64,000 nt of DNA from Arthrobacter psychrolactophilus (GCF_003219795.1 NZ_QJVC01000021.1:1-64000), one strand, 5' to 3'; positions 11,008 to 20,587 are shown, numbered from the stretch's first letter. Notes: generated by a model from the letters alone, not told the origin. A program made the numbers and translations.

Positions 11008-11877
11008 ATGGTCCTGACACACGGAACTTCTGCAACCATCAAAAGGGTGTACAACAACAACGTGCTCCTTGCCGAGCTGAACGACGGCAGCGAGACGGTG
11101 CTTGTTGGCAAGGGCATTGGGTTCGGGCGCAAGCCCGGGGCGCCCATTGACCTTGACTCGGCCGATCAGCGATTCGTCCCTGACGGCAGCTACGCCGCCA
11201 GCCACGTCGCTGGTGTGCTCAGTGATGCCCCCTTGGAACAAATTGAACTAGCGCAGGAGATTACGGCGCTGGCTCAGCAGGAGTTGCGGTTAGAGCCGCG
11301 GCAATCGCTCCTAGTCCCGATTCTGGACCATCTGGGATTTGCTGTGCAGAGAGCCCGTGACGGCATCAAGGTCGACTTCCCGCTCCGGTGGGAAGTCGCC
11401 CAGTTATACCCGGCCGAAGGGAACCTGGGGCGGCGCGTCGTCGCGCTCATTCAGGAACACCTGGGCGTGCAGCTGCAGGAAGAGGAATGGGTAGCCTTTG
11501 CGCTGCACTTCGTGAACCAGCAATGGTCCAAGGCCGATTTCTCCAAGACCGTCTCCATGACCGAAACGATTTCCAGGGTCTTCTCCTTGCTGTCGGTGCG
11601 GTGGGGCAAGAGTATTGACGAGAACGCCTTGAGCGCTGCTCGTTTTGTGACTCACCTGCGCTATCTCTTTGCCCGATCGGTAGAGGCCACGAGTTCTTCT
11701 GTTATCCGCGTCGATGTCCTCTCATCGGTGCGGCAAGCCTATCCAGAGGCCGCGGATGCGGCGCTGGAAGTCGCCAAACTTATCGGGACGGCCCTGCGCA
11801 GGGAACTCGGAGATGACGAGGTTTCCTACCTTGCGCTGCACACCAGCCGGCTCTATGTTGAAATGCTCAATACTTAG
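11008..11877 (+). CDS. BglG/LicT/GlcT-type transcription antiterminator
   Basis: 289 residues. The N-terminal RNA-binding CAT domain (1-60) has IKRVYNNNVLLAE and LVGKGIGFGRKPG. Two PTS-regulation domains follow. All four regulatory histidines are present at LicT-like spacing: H108 (DHLGFAVQR) and H167 (FALHFVN) in PRD1, and H216 (FVTHLRYLFAR) and H278 (YLALHTSRLY) in PRD2. It should bind the RAT site in the ptsG leader and prevent termination when dephosphorylated at the EII-controlled sites. It is encoded inside the operon it is predicted to control, between crr and ptsI. Such a regulator with its RAT is well known in Firmicutes and less common in Actinobacteria. Confidence 0.93.
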   Translation: MVLTHGTSATIKRVYNNNVLLAELNDGSETVLVGKGIGFGRKPGAPIDLDSADQRFVPDGSYAASHVAGVLSDAPLEQIELAQEITALAQQELRLEPRQSLLVPILDHLGFAVQRARDGIKVDFPLRWEVAQLYPAEGNLGRRVVALIQEHLGVQLQEEEWVAFALHFVNQQWSKADFSKTVSMTETISRVFSLLSVRWGKSIDENALSAARFVTHLRYLFARSVEATSSSVIRVDVLSSVRQAYPEAADAALEVAKLIGTALRRELGDDEVSYLALHTSRLYVEMLNT

Positions 11878-11885
11878 GATTTGAA

Positions 11886-13559
11886 ATGATTGACACCGCT
11901 AATGCCATCACCGGAACCGGTGTTGTGGCAGGGCTTGGCTATGCCCCCGCACTGTGGGTCAAGCCAGCTCCCGTTGTGCCGCAAAGCTGCGAAGCACACA
12001 TTGCCGAGCCCGAACGGGAACTTGAGGTCGCCCGCTGGAAGGCTGCCGTGACCCTTGTTTCCGAACGGCTCAGTGCCCGCGCCGCGAATGCTTCCGGCGC
12101 TGCCGCCGAGGTCCTCGAGGCCACCGCTGCGCTGGCCTCGGACCGCGGCTTGCAACGCGTCGTCGGCAAGCTCATCGCGGCTGGTTCCAGCGCGGAATCG
12201 GCCACGGTTGCCGCGATTGCCCAGTTCATCGAGAAATTTGAAAAGCTCGGCGGCTTGATGGCCGAGCGTGTCACCGATCTCGGGGACATCCGCAATCGCG
12301 TCATCTCCGAGCTGCTGGGACTGCCGGAACCCGGTGTGCCCACGCCGGAAACGCCCATCATCTTGTTGGCCGACGATCTTGCGCCAGCCGACACCGCCAC
12401 GCTGGACCCCTCCCTGATTCTGGGAATCGCCACCAGGCTAGGTGGCCCCACGAGTCACACGGCGATCATTGCCCGCCAGTTGGGCATCCCCTGCATCGTT
12501 GCCGCCGCCAAGATCACTGACATTCACGACGGCGATCACCTCCTTCTCGACGGAGGCGTCGGCACCCTGACGCTCGGCAGCGATCCTGTGGATGCCGAGG
12601 CGCGAGTCGTGGCCGACGCTGCTCGTCGCCTCGCCGTGCAGGCGTGGACCGGGCCGGGTCGCACCCACGATGGTGTCGCCGTCGAACTTCTCGCGAACGT
12701 TCAAGACGGGGCCGGGGCACGCACCGCCGCCGGATTCCCTGCTCAGGGCGTGGGACTCTTCCGCACGGAACTGTGCTTCCTCTCCGCGCAAACCGAGCCG
12801 TCGGTGGACGAGCAGGCCGCGATCTATGGCGAGGTTCTGGCAGCGTTCCCGGGCCAGAAGGTCGTGTTCCGCACGCTCGACGCGGGCTCGGACAAACCGG
12901 TTCCGTTTGTTCTGCATCCCGATGAGGAAAACCCGGCACTGGGTGTCCGTGGCATCCGCTTGGGCCAGGGCGATCCCGGACTGCTGGAGCGCCAGCTCGA
13001 CGCGATTGCCCTCGCCGCCGAGCAGCAGGGTGTTCGCAACGCTAAGGTCATGGCGCCCATGGTGGCCACGATTGATGAGGCGCGCGACTTCGCCGCGGCG
13101 TGCCGGGCCCGGGCGCTTTCGCCCGGCATCATGGTGGAGGTGCCCTCGGTTGCCTTGCTGGCGGAGGCGTTCCTGGCCGAGGTGGACTTCATGTCCATCG
13201 GCACCAACGACCTGACGCAATATGCCATGGCGGCGGACCGCATGGCTCCCTCGCTCGCGGCCTTGACGGATCCCTGGCAGCCAGCCGTTTTGCACCTGAT
13301 CCGTTCCGCGGCGAGTGCCGGCGTGAGCAGCCAGAAGCCCGTGGGCGTGTGTGGCGAGGCCGCGGCAGACCCCTTCCTGGCCTGCGTCTTGATTGGTCTG
13401 GGCCTCACCAGCCTGTCGATGGCACCCAACGCTTTGGCCGCCGTCGGACTGCAACTCGGATCCGTATCGCTTGAGCAGTGTCAGCACGCCGCTGCCGCCG
13501 TTCTGCGCTGCACCACCGCCCGTGAGGCCCGGTCCACGGCCCACGAACTACTGTCCTAA
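11886..13559 (+). CDS. ptsI: PTS enzyme I (phosphoenolpyruvate-protein phosphotransferase)
   Basis: 557 residues, normal family length. The active-site histidine is H191 in GGPTSHTAIIAR. The PEP-binding C-terminal barrel has GLFRTELCFL, GVRGIRLG, MVEVPSVALLAE, SIGTNDLTQYAMAADR and the catalytic cysteine motif GVCGEAAADP. It uses PEP to phosphorylate HPr and so drives the local EIIA and EIICB. The start lies eight bases after the antiterminator stop. No second EI or HPr gene is in the window, so this may be the general PTS of the cell. Confidence 0.95.
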   Translation: MIDTANAITGTGVVAGLGYAPALWVKPAPVVPQSCEAHIAEPERELEVARWKAAVTLVSERLSARAANASGAAAEVLEATAALASDRGLQRVVGKLIAAGSSAESATVAAIAQFIEKFEKLGGLMAERVTDLGDIRNRVISELLGLPEPGVPTPETPIILLADDLAPADTATLDPSLILGIATRLGGPTSHTAIIARQLGIPCIVAAAKITDIHDGDHLLLDGGVGTLTLGSDPVDAEARVVADAARRLAVQAWTGPGRTHDGVAVELLANVQDGAGARTAAGFPAQGVGLFRTELCFLSAQTEPSVDEQAAIYGEVLAAFPGQKVVFRTLDAGSDKPVPFVLHPDEENPALGVRGIRLGQGDPGLLERQLDAIALAAEQQGVRNAKVMAPMVATIDEARDFAAACRARALSPGIMVEVPSVALLAEAFLAEVDFMSIGTNDLTQYAMAADRMAPSLAALTDPWQPAVLHLIRSAASAGVSSQKPVGVCGEAAADPFLACVLIGLGLTSLSMAPNALAAVGLQLGSVSLEQCQHAAAAVLRCTTAREARSTAHELLS

Positions 13560-13586
13560 TTTCTTTACTTTCAAGGAGTACATACA

Positions 13587-13841
13587 TTGACTAAGCAAAC
13601 CGTTGTTGTTGGATCGTCCGTCGGCCTGCACGCCCGCCCCGCTGCCATGATCGCCCAGGCCGCCGGTGCCTATGAGGAAGAGATTCTGCTGATTCTCGAC
13701 GGCGAAGAGGTCGACGCCACCTCGTCCCTGATGATCATGACGCTCGGCGCCGATTGTGGTGCCAGCGTTACCGTGGAATCCGAGAACGCCGACGCCGTGG
13801 CTGAGATCGCCGGGCTCATTGCCCGCGACCTGGACGCCTAG
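13587..13841 (+). CDS. ptsH: PTS phosphocarrier protein HPr
   Basis: 84 residues. H15 sits in GLHARPAA, the EI-dependent phosphorylation site. A serine at position 46 lies in ATSSLMIMTLG, where Firmicute HPr is phosphorylated by HPr kinase. I see no such kinase here, and Actinobacteria generally lack it, so the serine need not be regulatory. TTG start with AAGGAG upstream. It is the last gene of the PTS operon and is followed by a strong terminator. Confidence 0.94.
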   Translation: MTKQTVVVGSSVGLHARPAAMIAQAAGAYEEEILLILDGEEVDATSSLMIMTLGADCGASVTVESENADAVAEIAGLIARDLDA

Positions 13842-13870
13842 CCCTGAGCTAGCCTCCTTAGTGGTCAACT

Positions 13871-13910
13871 CAATGGCACCCCATCATCCGATGGGGTGCC
13901 ATTGTGTTTC
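13871..13910 (+). terminator. Terminator of the PTS operon
   Basis: A perfect 15-base stem (13871-13885 with 13890-13904, four-base loop) followed by TGTTTC, 29 bases after ptsH. Confidence 0.9.
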
Positions 13911-14255
13911 GTCTCCTGGAGAACTCACCAGAATGGGGAGTCTTCCCCGCGGCTAGCCCAACGTGTGCGGTTGTCCCGCCACAGTACGACGGCGCGCCCC
14001 TCACCTTCCGCTCTCCTCCGTTGACCCGCCATATAACGCCCTTTAGATTCATTTTTCGGGCATTATCTGACAACTGACCGTGGAGTCAGACAATTTCGAT
14101 GCCGACAATGCACCTGATGCAGCCCGCCCACTTCGATACCCTCGCCACCCTCGCCACCCTCGCCAAAACGGACGGAGAGGCGCCTACTTGCCCGCTCATG
14201 ACGCCGGGCACACGAAAGACAGCACGCACACCGCCGCAGCGATTGGCGCACCTGA
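13911..14255. other. Intergenic region with a short tandem repeat
   Basis: No convincing gene lies between the PTS terminator and the convergent epimerase. The only structure I see is three exact head-to-tail copies of the nine-base unit CCCTCGCCA at 14139-14165. No clear terminator for the epimerase is visible. Confidence 0.5.
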
Positions 14256-15200
14256 TTAGAGGGCTGCGATGAGCCATTCGGCGTCGTGGCGCTCACCCGG
14301 AGCGAGGCTGATGAGATCCGTGCCGGAGTTGAAGGCGTCCGGCGGGCAGCTCATGGGTTCAACAGCCAAGCCAATGCGATTGAGCGTGGGTTCCGGGCGA
14401 TCGGCCGTGTGAATCTGCACCCACGGCAGGACAGCTCCATGCCAGCGCATCAGTACGCCCGTGCCCTCGGGGGAGAGGACCCGGACCTCGACGTCGTCGT
14501 TCCTGGTGGCCTGCAGACCCGTGTAGGCATGGTCAATCTCGGTGCTGCCGAGTTCCCGAGCCTCTCGGAAATCGAAGTAGCCCTCCCGTAACGTCGCAAC
14601 CCCATCAAGAGTGGTGGGCAGCAGTCGATCCGGTGTCACACTGAGGATTTGGGCCGCCGGAAGTTCCAGGGTCCAGCCGTCAACTGTTCCGTTGCCCGCC
14701 ACCAGATACGGATGAGGCCCGACGCCGTACGGGGCTGCCGCTGTTCCGTCACTGATGTTTGCGGCCGAGATTCGCCACGTGAGTCCCTGCTCGCTGAGCG
14801 TGTAAGCAGCGTCGATGGCCAAGCGGTGCGGATACCCCTCCTGGGGCTCGATGACCGCGCCAAACGAAGCGCTTTGCGGTGTTTGCTCCAGTAGCTCCCA
14901 CTCATTCCAGATGACCAGCCCGTGCAGTGCCGTCAACCTGTCAATCTCATTGACAGGTACCTGATGGAGCTGACCGCCAAAGGTGTAGGCGCCGTCGGCA
15001 ATCCGATTAGGCCAAGGTGCCAGATTCGAACCGCGGTATCCCGGACGAATCTCATCCGCCTCGAAGGGGACCACCAGGTTGCGACCGGCAAAGGTCAGGG
15101 AGCGCAGCGAGGCGCCCACGGAGGCAATCACGGCCTGATACTCGCCGGAACGTAGAACTGTTTGCGTTCCCGAAATAGGGCGGGTGGAATTGCTGAGCAT
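14256..15200 (-). CDS. Aldose 1-epimerase family protein
   Basis: 314 residues of the galactose-mutarotase fold. Motifs include PGYRGSNLAPWPNRIADGAY near the N-terminal active site, a histidine in LTALHGLV, GVGPHPYLVAGNG in the centre and LAVEPMSCPPDAFNSG near the catalytic glutamate. It interconverts alpha and beta anomers, probably of L-arabinose or a related aldose given its neighbours. ATG start with AGGAG six bases upstream. It is divergent from the AraR-like regulator, with 26 bases between start codons, so its promoter must overlap that gene's coding start. Confidence 0.88.
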   Translation of the reverse strand: MLSNSTRPISGTQTVLRSGEYQAVIASVGASLRSLTFAGRNLVVPFEADEIRPGYRGSNLAPWPNRIADGAYTFGGQLHQVPVNEIDRLTALHGLVIWNEWELLEQTPQSASFGAVIEPQEGYPHRLAIDAAYTLSEQGLTWRISAANISDGTAAAPYGVGPHPYLVAGNGTVDGWTLELPAAQILSVTPDRLLPTTLDGVATLREGYFDFREARELGSTEIDHAYTGLQATRNDDVEVRVLSPEGTGVLMRWHGAVLPWVQIHTADRPEPTLNRIGLAVEPMSCPPDAFNSGTDLISLAPGERHDAEWLIAAL

Positions 15201-15226
15201 GCGTTCTCCTCTGCGAGAATGTGTTT

Positions 15227-16264
15227 ATGACTGAAAATACGTCGGCAAATGGACACCCGCCCGTCATGGCGGACGTGGCTGCCAAGGCAGGCGTTTCGCA
15301 TCAGACTGTCTCACGGGTAATCAACAACCATCCCAATGTAAGCGCCAAAACGCGCACTGTGGTGGAGGCTGCCATTGCCGAGTTGGGATATCGGCGGAAC
15401 ACGGCGGCACGCCAGTTGGTCACGCGCCGCTCGGAAACCCTGGGCGTCGTGGCGCACAATACGGAGCACTTTGGTCCGGCCCGAATCTTGTTGGGCATCC
15501 AGGAAGCCGCATATGCCTCCGGCTACGGCGTCAACACGGTGCGACTGCCAAATGACAGCGAAAAGACCCTTATTGACACGGTTGAAAACCATCTGTCGCA
15601 TCAGGTCGACGGGCTCGTGGTCATCGCCCCGCAGGAGTCGATCGTGCGCATCATCGAGCGGCTGACCCCGGGCGTTCCCATGGTGGCTATCGGCGATATT
15701 GGTGCCGCGGGTGTGCAGAACGTTGGGGTTGATCAGCAGCGCGGTGGCTGGCTGGCCACGAAGCATTTGATCGATCAGGGACACCGCAAGATCGCCCACA
15801 TCATGGGTCCGACCGGTTGGCTCGACGCTCAGGCTCGCCGCCGTGGTTGGGAAGCCGCCCTGGCCAGCGAAGGCCTGGAACCGGGAACCTTGTTGATCGG
15901 AGACTGGAGCGCCGCATCTGGCTACGAAGCCGGGAAGGCGCTCATCGACGCGGGGGAATGCACGGCCGTATTTGTCGCCAACGACCAGATGTCCCTTGGC
16001 GTCATGCGCGCAGCCTACGAACGCAAGCTGACCCTGCCGCGCGATCTGTCCATCGTGGGATTTGATGACAGCCCGGAATCTGGATTTTACTTCCCGCCCT
16101 TGACCACGATTCGGCAGGACTTTGCCGAACTGGGGCGCCGCTGCGTTGGCATGTTGCTGGATGGCATTGCGGGAAACGATCCCTTGTTCTCCGTTCGGAT
16201 TCAGCCGCACCTGATGGTGCGCGGGAGTACCGGACCTCGTCCGGCCGCGCTGACGCGTAGTTAG
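15227..16264 (+). CDS. LacI family regulator, probable arabinose repressor
   Basis: About 345 residues. The helix-turn-helix VMADVAAKAGVSHQTVSRVINNHPNVS and hinge LGYRRNTAARQLVTRRS lead into a sugar-binding core (VDGLVVIAPQES, GPTGWLDAQARRRGWEAAL, FVANDQMSLGVMRAAYE, LSIVGFDDSPESGFYFPPLTT). ATG 15227 has GAGA at good spacing; an in-frame GTG lies at 15221. The gene sits between the epimerase and araBDA. Two copies of a LacI-type operator lie between it and araB, so it most likely represses araBDA in the absence of arabinose. This is inference from position. Confidence 0.88.
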   Translation: MTENTSANGHPPVMADVAAKAGVSHQTVSRVINNHPNVSAKTRTVVEAAIAELGYRRNTAARQLVTRRSETLGVVAHNTEHFGPARILLGIQEAAYASGYGVNTVRLPNDSEKTLIDTVENHLSHQVDGLVVIAPQESIVRIIERLTPGVPMVAIGDIGAAGVQNVGVDQQRGGWLATKHLIDQGHRKIAHIMGPTGWLDAQARRRGWEAALASEGLEPGTLLIGDWSAASGYEAGKALIDAGECTAVFVANDQMSLGVMRAAYERKLTLPRDLSIVGFDDSPESGFYFPPLTTIRQDFAELGRRCVGMLLDGIAGNDPLFSVRIQPHLMVRGSTGPRPAALTRS

Positions 16265-16317
16265 CTCAAGCAGCACCGAACCTCAGATTCATGGCAGTGG
16301 ATAGATAGTCATGACAT

Positions 16318-16331
16318 TGTTAGCGCTCACA
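16318..16331. promoter_or_regulatory. Upstream ara operator (O2)
   Basis: TGTTAGCGCTCACA is a near-palindrome with the central CG of LacI-family sites. It differs at one position from the second copy at 16552-16565. The centre-to-centre distance is 234 bases. Confidence 0.7.
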
Positions 16332-16526
16332 GATTGGGAATCAAAATCGGGGCCGTAATATTTGCACTCTGAGAGCTGCGTCACGAAATTTTTCCCGCGA
16401 CTGCGACGTCCGGCGATCACTCTGGGCGCGGAGAAGCCCCCGGTGTTTCGCTAATTTCTCCTGAATTGTAGGGAAAACTGGGGATCTTATGGCCGCAACT
16501 TCGCCTATCCTCGGAACTTCCTTCTC

Positions 16527-16565
16527 TTGACTCACGGTCGCAATTAGGTATTGTTAGCGTTCACA
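16527..16565 (+). promoter_or_regulatory. araBDA promoter with overlapping operator (O1)
   Basis: TTGACT (16527-16532), a 16-base spacer, then TATTGT (16549-16554) form a good promoter. The operator TGTTAGCGTTCACA (16552-16565) starts inside the -10 box, so a bound LacI-type repressor would block RNA polymerase. Its match with the upstream copy makes repression by looping plausible. Confidence 0.75.
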
Positions 16566-16625
16566 ACTAGTTTTCTTCCGGGATGCCAACGACGGTGTTC
16601 CGGTTGCCTTGGCTGAGAGGAACGC

Positions 16626-18317
16626 ATGGTGTCGCAGGATTCTTACGTAATCGGAGTTGATTACGGAACGCTGTCCGGACGGGCGGTGGTGGTACGGGTC
16701 AGCGATGGCGCGGAGCTGGCATCGGCCGTCGTTGAATATCCACATGCCGTGGTTGAGCGCTCACTTCCCGGCTCCTCGGACAGGCTTCCCCCGGAATGGG
16801 CGTTGCAGATTCCGGAGGATTACCGGCAGGTGCTCAAGCAGGCAGTTCCGGCAGCTATCGCTCAGGCCGGCATTGATCCGGTCGATGTCAAGGCCATCGC
16901 CACCGACTTCACGGCCTGCACCATGGTGCCGACAACTCACGACGGCACACCGCTGTGCGAACTTCCGCAGTGGACCCAGGAGCCGCACGCGTTCGTCAAG
17001 CTGTGGCGCCATCACGCGGCACAGCCGCAGGCGGAGCGCATTAACGATTTGGCCAAGGCCCGCAAGGAAAGCTGGTTGCCGCGTTACGGTGGGCTGATCT
17101 CCTCGGAATGGGAATTCGCCAAGGGCCTGCAGCTCCTCGAGGAAGCCCCCGAGGTTTACGCGGCCATGGATCACTGGGTTGAAGCAGCCGACTGGATCGT
17201 CTGGCAGCTGACCGGCAGCTACGTGCGCAACGCCTGCACCGCAGGATACAAGGGAATCCTCCAAGATGGCAGCTACCCCTCGGTGGAATTCTTGGAAGCA
17301 CTCAACCCGGCCTTTGGACGCTTTGTCGTTGATAAGTTGGACCACCCCATCGGTGCCTTGGGAGATGTTGCCGGGCACCTGAGCGCTGAAGCTGCCGAGT
17401 GGACGGGCCTGCCCCAGGGCATCCCGGTCGCCGTCGGAAATGTTGACGCTCACGTCACGGCGCCGGCCGCTAAGGCCGTGCATCCCGGACAGATGGTGGC
17501 CATCATGGGCACCTCAACATGCCATGTCATGAGCTCAGCAGAATTGCGCGAGGTTCCGGGTATGTGTGGCGTTGTTGACGGTGGCATCATCCCCGGGCTG
17601 TACGGCTACGAAGCTGGCCAGAGCGGTGTTGGAGACATCTTTGGATGGTTCATCAAGAACTCCGTTCCGGCCAGTTACCACGAGCAGGCAGCAAAGCAAG
17701 GGCTGGGAATTCACGAATACCTCACCTCCCTCGCCGAGACGCAAAACATCGGCGAGCACGGCCTCATCGCCTTGGATTGGCACAGCGGAAACCGTTCGGT
17801 CCTCGTCGATCATGAGCTGTCCGGCGTCGTTGTTGGTCAGACCCTAGCCACGCGGCCCGAGGATGGCTACCGCGCCTTACTGGAAGCCACCGCCTTTGGC
17901 GCCCGCGTCATCGTCGAGACCTTCAACACCGCAGGTGTCCCTGTCACGGAATTCATCGTCGCTGGCGGTCTCATGAAGAATCAGCTGCTCATGCAGATCT
18001 ATGCGGATGTCTTGAATCTGCCGCTCTCCACCATCGGATCCACGCAAGGGCCGGCGCTCGGATCGGCCATCCATGCGGCTGTCGCGGCTGGACTTTACCC
18101 TGACATCATGGCCGCATCCGAGGCCATGGGGAGCGTGAACAAGGCCGTTGTGGTGCCGATCGAGGAGAACGTGAAGGCCTACAACGCACTCTTCGCCGAG
18201 TACAGCCTGCTGCACGACTACTTTGGACGTGGCGCCAACGAGGTCATGCACCGGCTCAAGGCCATCGCCCGTGAGGCACAGGCCACAGCCTCACTCAAGA
18301 CGGAGGTCAACGCATGA
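16626..18317 (+). CDS. araB: Ribulokinase
   Basis: 563 residues of the FGGY sugar-kinase family. The N-terminal phosphate loop is VIGVDYGTLSGRAVVV, with ATDFTACTMVP and HAFVKLWRHHAAQ typical of AraB. The C-terminal domain has GALLEATAFGARVIVETF and FIVAGGLMKNQLLMQIYADVL. It phosphorylates L-ribulose to L-ribulose 5-phosphate. ATG start with GAGAGGA upstream. First gene of araBDA, behind a repressible promoter; its end overlaps araD by four bases. Confidence 0.96.
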   Translation: MVSQDSYVIGVDYGTLSGRAVVVRVSDGAELASAVVEYPHAVVERSLPGSSDRLPPEWALQIPEDYRQVLKQAVPAAIAQAGIDPVDVKAIATDFTACTMVPTTHDGTPLCELPQWTQEPHAFVKLWRHHAAQPQAERINDLAKARKESWLPRYGGLISSEWEFAKGLQLLEEAPEVYAAMDHWVEAADWIVWQLTGSYVRNACTAGYKGILQDGSYPSVEFLEALNPAFGRFVVDKLDHPIGALGDVAGHLSAEAAEWTGLPQGIPVAVGNVDAHVTAPAAKAVHPGQMVAIMGTSTCHVMSSAELREVPGMCGVVDGGIIPGLYGYEAGQSGVGDIFGWFIKNSVPASYHEQAAKQGLGIHEYLTSLAETQNIGEHGLIALDWHSGNRSVLVDHELSGVVVGQTLATRPEDGYRALLEATAFGARVIVETFNTAGVPVTEFIVAGGLMKNQLLMQIYADVLNLPLSTIGSTQGPALGSAIHAAVAAGLYPDIMAASEAMGSVNKAVVVPIEENVKAYNALFAEYSLLHDYFGRGANEVMHRLKAIAREAQATASLKTEVNA

Positions 18318-19003
18318 GCTACACCGCTGAAGTAATGACCGCGATCGCAACCTTGCGTGAAGAAGTGTGCGCGCTCCATGCCGAGCTCGTCCGCTACGAA
18401 CTCGTCGTCTGGACGGCGGGCAATGTCTCGGCCCGCGTGCCGGGTGCGGATCTGATGATCATCAAGCCCTCGGGCATTGACTACGACGCCCTGACGCCGG
18501 AAAACATGGTCGTCACGGACCTGTACGGAACCCCTGTGGATGGAGGATGGGGCAATCCTGAACTGTCGCCGTCGTCCGACACCGCCGCACATGCCTACGT
18601 CTACCGGCACATGCCCGAGGTGGGCGGAGTGGTTCATACCCACTCGAGCTACGCCACGGCCTGGGCGGTGCGGGGCGAAGCTATCCCGTGCGTCCTGACC
18701 ATGATGGGCGACGAATTCGGTGGTGAAATTCCGGTGGGACCCTTCGCCTTGATCGGTGACGACTCCATTGGCCGAGGCATCGTGGAGACGCTGTCGGGCT
18801 CCCGCTCACCGGCCGTGCTGATGCAAAATCACGGCCCATTCACGATCGGCGGCAGCGCCAAGTCCGCGGTCAAGGCGGCCGTGCTGTGCGAGGAAGTTGC
18901 CCGCACCGTGCACCTGTCCCGCGAGCTGGGCTCCATGATCCCGATTGATAGCGCGCACATTGACAGCCTGCATGACCGCTACCAAAACGTCTACGGACAG
19001 TAA
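18314..19003 (+). CDS. araD: L-ribulose-5-phosphate 4-epimerase
   Basis: 229 residues of the class II aldolase/epimerase family. Key motifs are [19 protein letters not shown], the zinc-binding [22 protein letters not shown], and a C-terminal histidine-tyrosine end ([10 protein letters not shown]) as in AraD. It converts L-ribulose 5-phosphate to D-xylulose 5-phosphate, which enters the pentose phosphate pathway. Its ATG overlaps the araB stop (ATGA), so translation is probably coupled. Confidence 0.95.
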   Translation: MSYTAEVMTAIATLREEVCALHAELVRYELVVWTAGNVSARVPGADLMIIKPSGIDYDALTPENMVVTDLYGTPVDGGWGNPELSPSSDTAAHAYVYRHMPEVGGVVHTHSSYATAWAVRGEAIPCVLTMMGDEFGGEIPVGPFALIGDDSIGRGIVETLSGSRSPAVLMQNHGPFTIGGSAKSAVKAAVLCEEVARTVHLSRELGSMIPIDSAHIDSLHDRYQNVYGQ

Positions 19004-19038
19004 CCCCTAACCACATCTCTTGTTTCGAAGGAATGAAC

Positions 19039-20559
19039 ATGTCTTCGCAGTTGAATAACTCATTGTCCGAATACGAAGTTTGGTTTCTGACGGGAAGCCA
19101 GAACCTCTATGGCGAGGAAACGCTCCGTCAGGTGGCCGAACAGTCGGCCGAGGTCGCCAAGACCTTGCAGGAATCGACAGAGATTCCCGTCCGCGTGGTC
19201 TTCAAGGACGTGCTGAAGGATTCCGAGTCCATCCGCCGTGCTGCCTTGGACGCGAACGCGGACAACAAGGTCATTGGCCTCATCGCTTGGATGCACACCT
19301 TCTCACCGGCCAAAATGTGGATTCGCGGACTGTCAGAGCTGAACAAACCGCTCCTGCACCTGCACACCCAGGCCAACGTCGCCCTGCCGTGGGCCGAGAT
19401 CGACTTTGATTTCATGAACCTCAACCAGGCAGCACACGGCGACCGCGAATTTGGCTACATGCAATCGCGCATGGGCATCAGCCGCAAGACGGTCGTGGGC
19501 CATGTGTCCAACCCGCTGGTCCGGGAAAAGATCGGTACCTGGACGCGTGCGGCATCGGCCGTGGCGCAGATTCGCACCTTGAAGGTTGCCCGCTTTGGCG
19601 ACAATATGCGCAACGTCGCCGTGACCGAAGGTGATAAGACCGAGGCCGAGATTCGTTTTGGCGTCTCGGTGAACAGCTGGTCGGTCAATGAACTGGCCGA
19701 GGCTGTCGATGCGGCTTCCGAGGCCGATGTTGATGTGCTGATTGCCGAGTACCTGCGTCTTTACAATGTGGCTCCCGAGCTCCTTCCCGGTGCCGCACGC
19801 CACGACTCTCTGCGGTACGGAGCCAAGATCGAGCTGGGCCTGCGCAGTTTCCTGGAAGCTGGCGACTTTGGCGCGTTCACGACCAACTTCGAGGACCTCG
19901 GCGGCCTGCGCCAGCTCCCCGGCTTGGCCGTGCAACGACTCATGGCTGATGGCTACGGCTTCGGTGCCGAGGGTGACTGGAAGACCGCTATCCTCATCCG
20001 CGCCGCCAAGGTCATGGGCGAGGGACTGCCTGGCGGCGCCTCGCTCATGGAGGACTACACCTACCACCTGGTTCCCGGCCAGGAAAAGATCCTCGGCGCG
20101 CACATGCTCGAGGTGTGCCCGTCGCTGACCACCGCCAAGCCTTCGCTCGAGGTACATCCCCTGGGCATTGGTGGCCGCGAGGATCCCGTGCGTCTCGTGT
20201 TCGACGCCGATCCCGGCGCTGGCGTCGTCGTGGCGCTTTCGGATATGCGCGAGCGTTTCCGCCTGACCGCCAACAAGGTCGAGGTGGTTCCGCTGGATGA
20301 GCCGCTGCCGAACCTTCCCGTGGCCCGCGCCGTGTGGAAGCCACTGCCGGACTTCGCCACCTCGGCCGCTGCGTGGCTCGAGGCCGGCGCGGCCCACCAC
20401 ACCGTCATGAGCACGGCCGTGGGTATCGAAGCGTTCCAGGACTTCGCCGACATCTTCGAGGCCGAACTCCTGGTCATCGACGAGGACACCACCCAGCGTG
20501 GCTTTGTGCGCGAGATCCGTTGGAACCAGGCATACTACCGCCTCGCCCAGGGCTTCTAA
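19039..20559 (+). CDS. araA: L-arabinose isomerase
   Basis: 506 residues. The start [18 protein letters not shown] and the motifs [57 protein letters not shown] and EDYTYHL are diagnostic of AraA. It converts L-arabinose to L-ribulose, the first step of the pathway. Of two nearby ATG codons, 19039 lies six bases after AAGGA, whereas 19033 abuts it, so 19039 is chosen. Third gene of araBDA, 35 bases after araD. No L-arabinose transporter is encoded nearby. Confidence 0.96.
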
Positions 20560-20581
20560 GCCTGTCACGGCGCCGCGCACC

Positions 20582-20587
20582 TATACT
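20582..20587 (+). promoter_or_regulatory. -10 box of the SDR gene, leaderless layout
   Basis: TATACT followed by exactly six bases and then the ATG at 20594. No Shine-Dalgarno site is present, so transcription probably begins at the start codon. Confidence 0.55.

Noticed and set aside
12438-13544. Open frame of 368 codons opposite ptsI
   Set aside because: Antisense shadow; composition rich in Arg, Gly and His with no fold signature.
19333-20580. Open frame of 415 codons opposite araA
   Set aside because: Antisense shadow of a well-conserved gene; no motifs.
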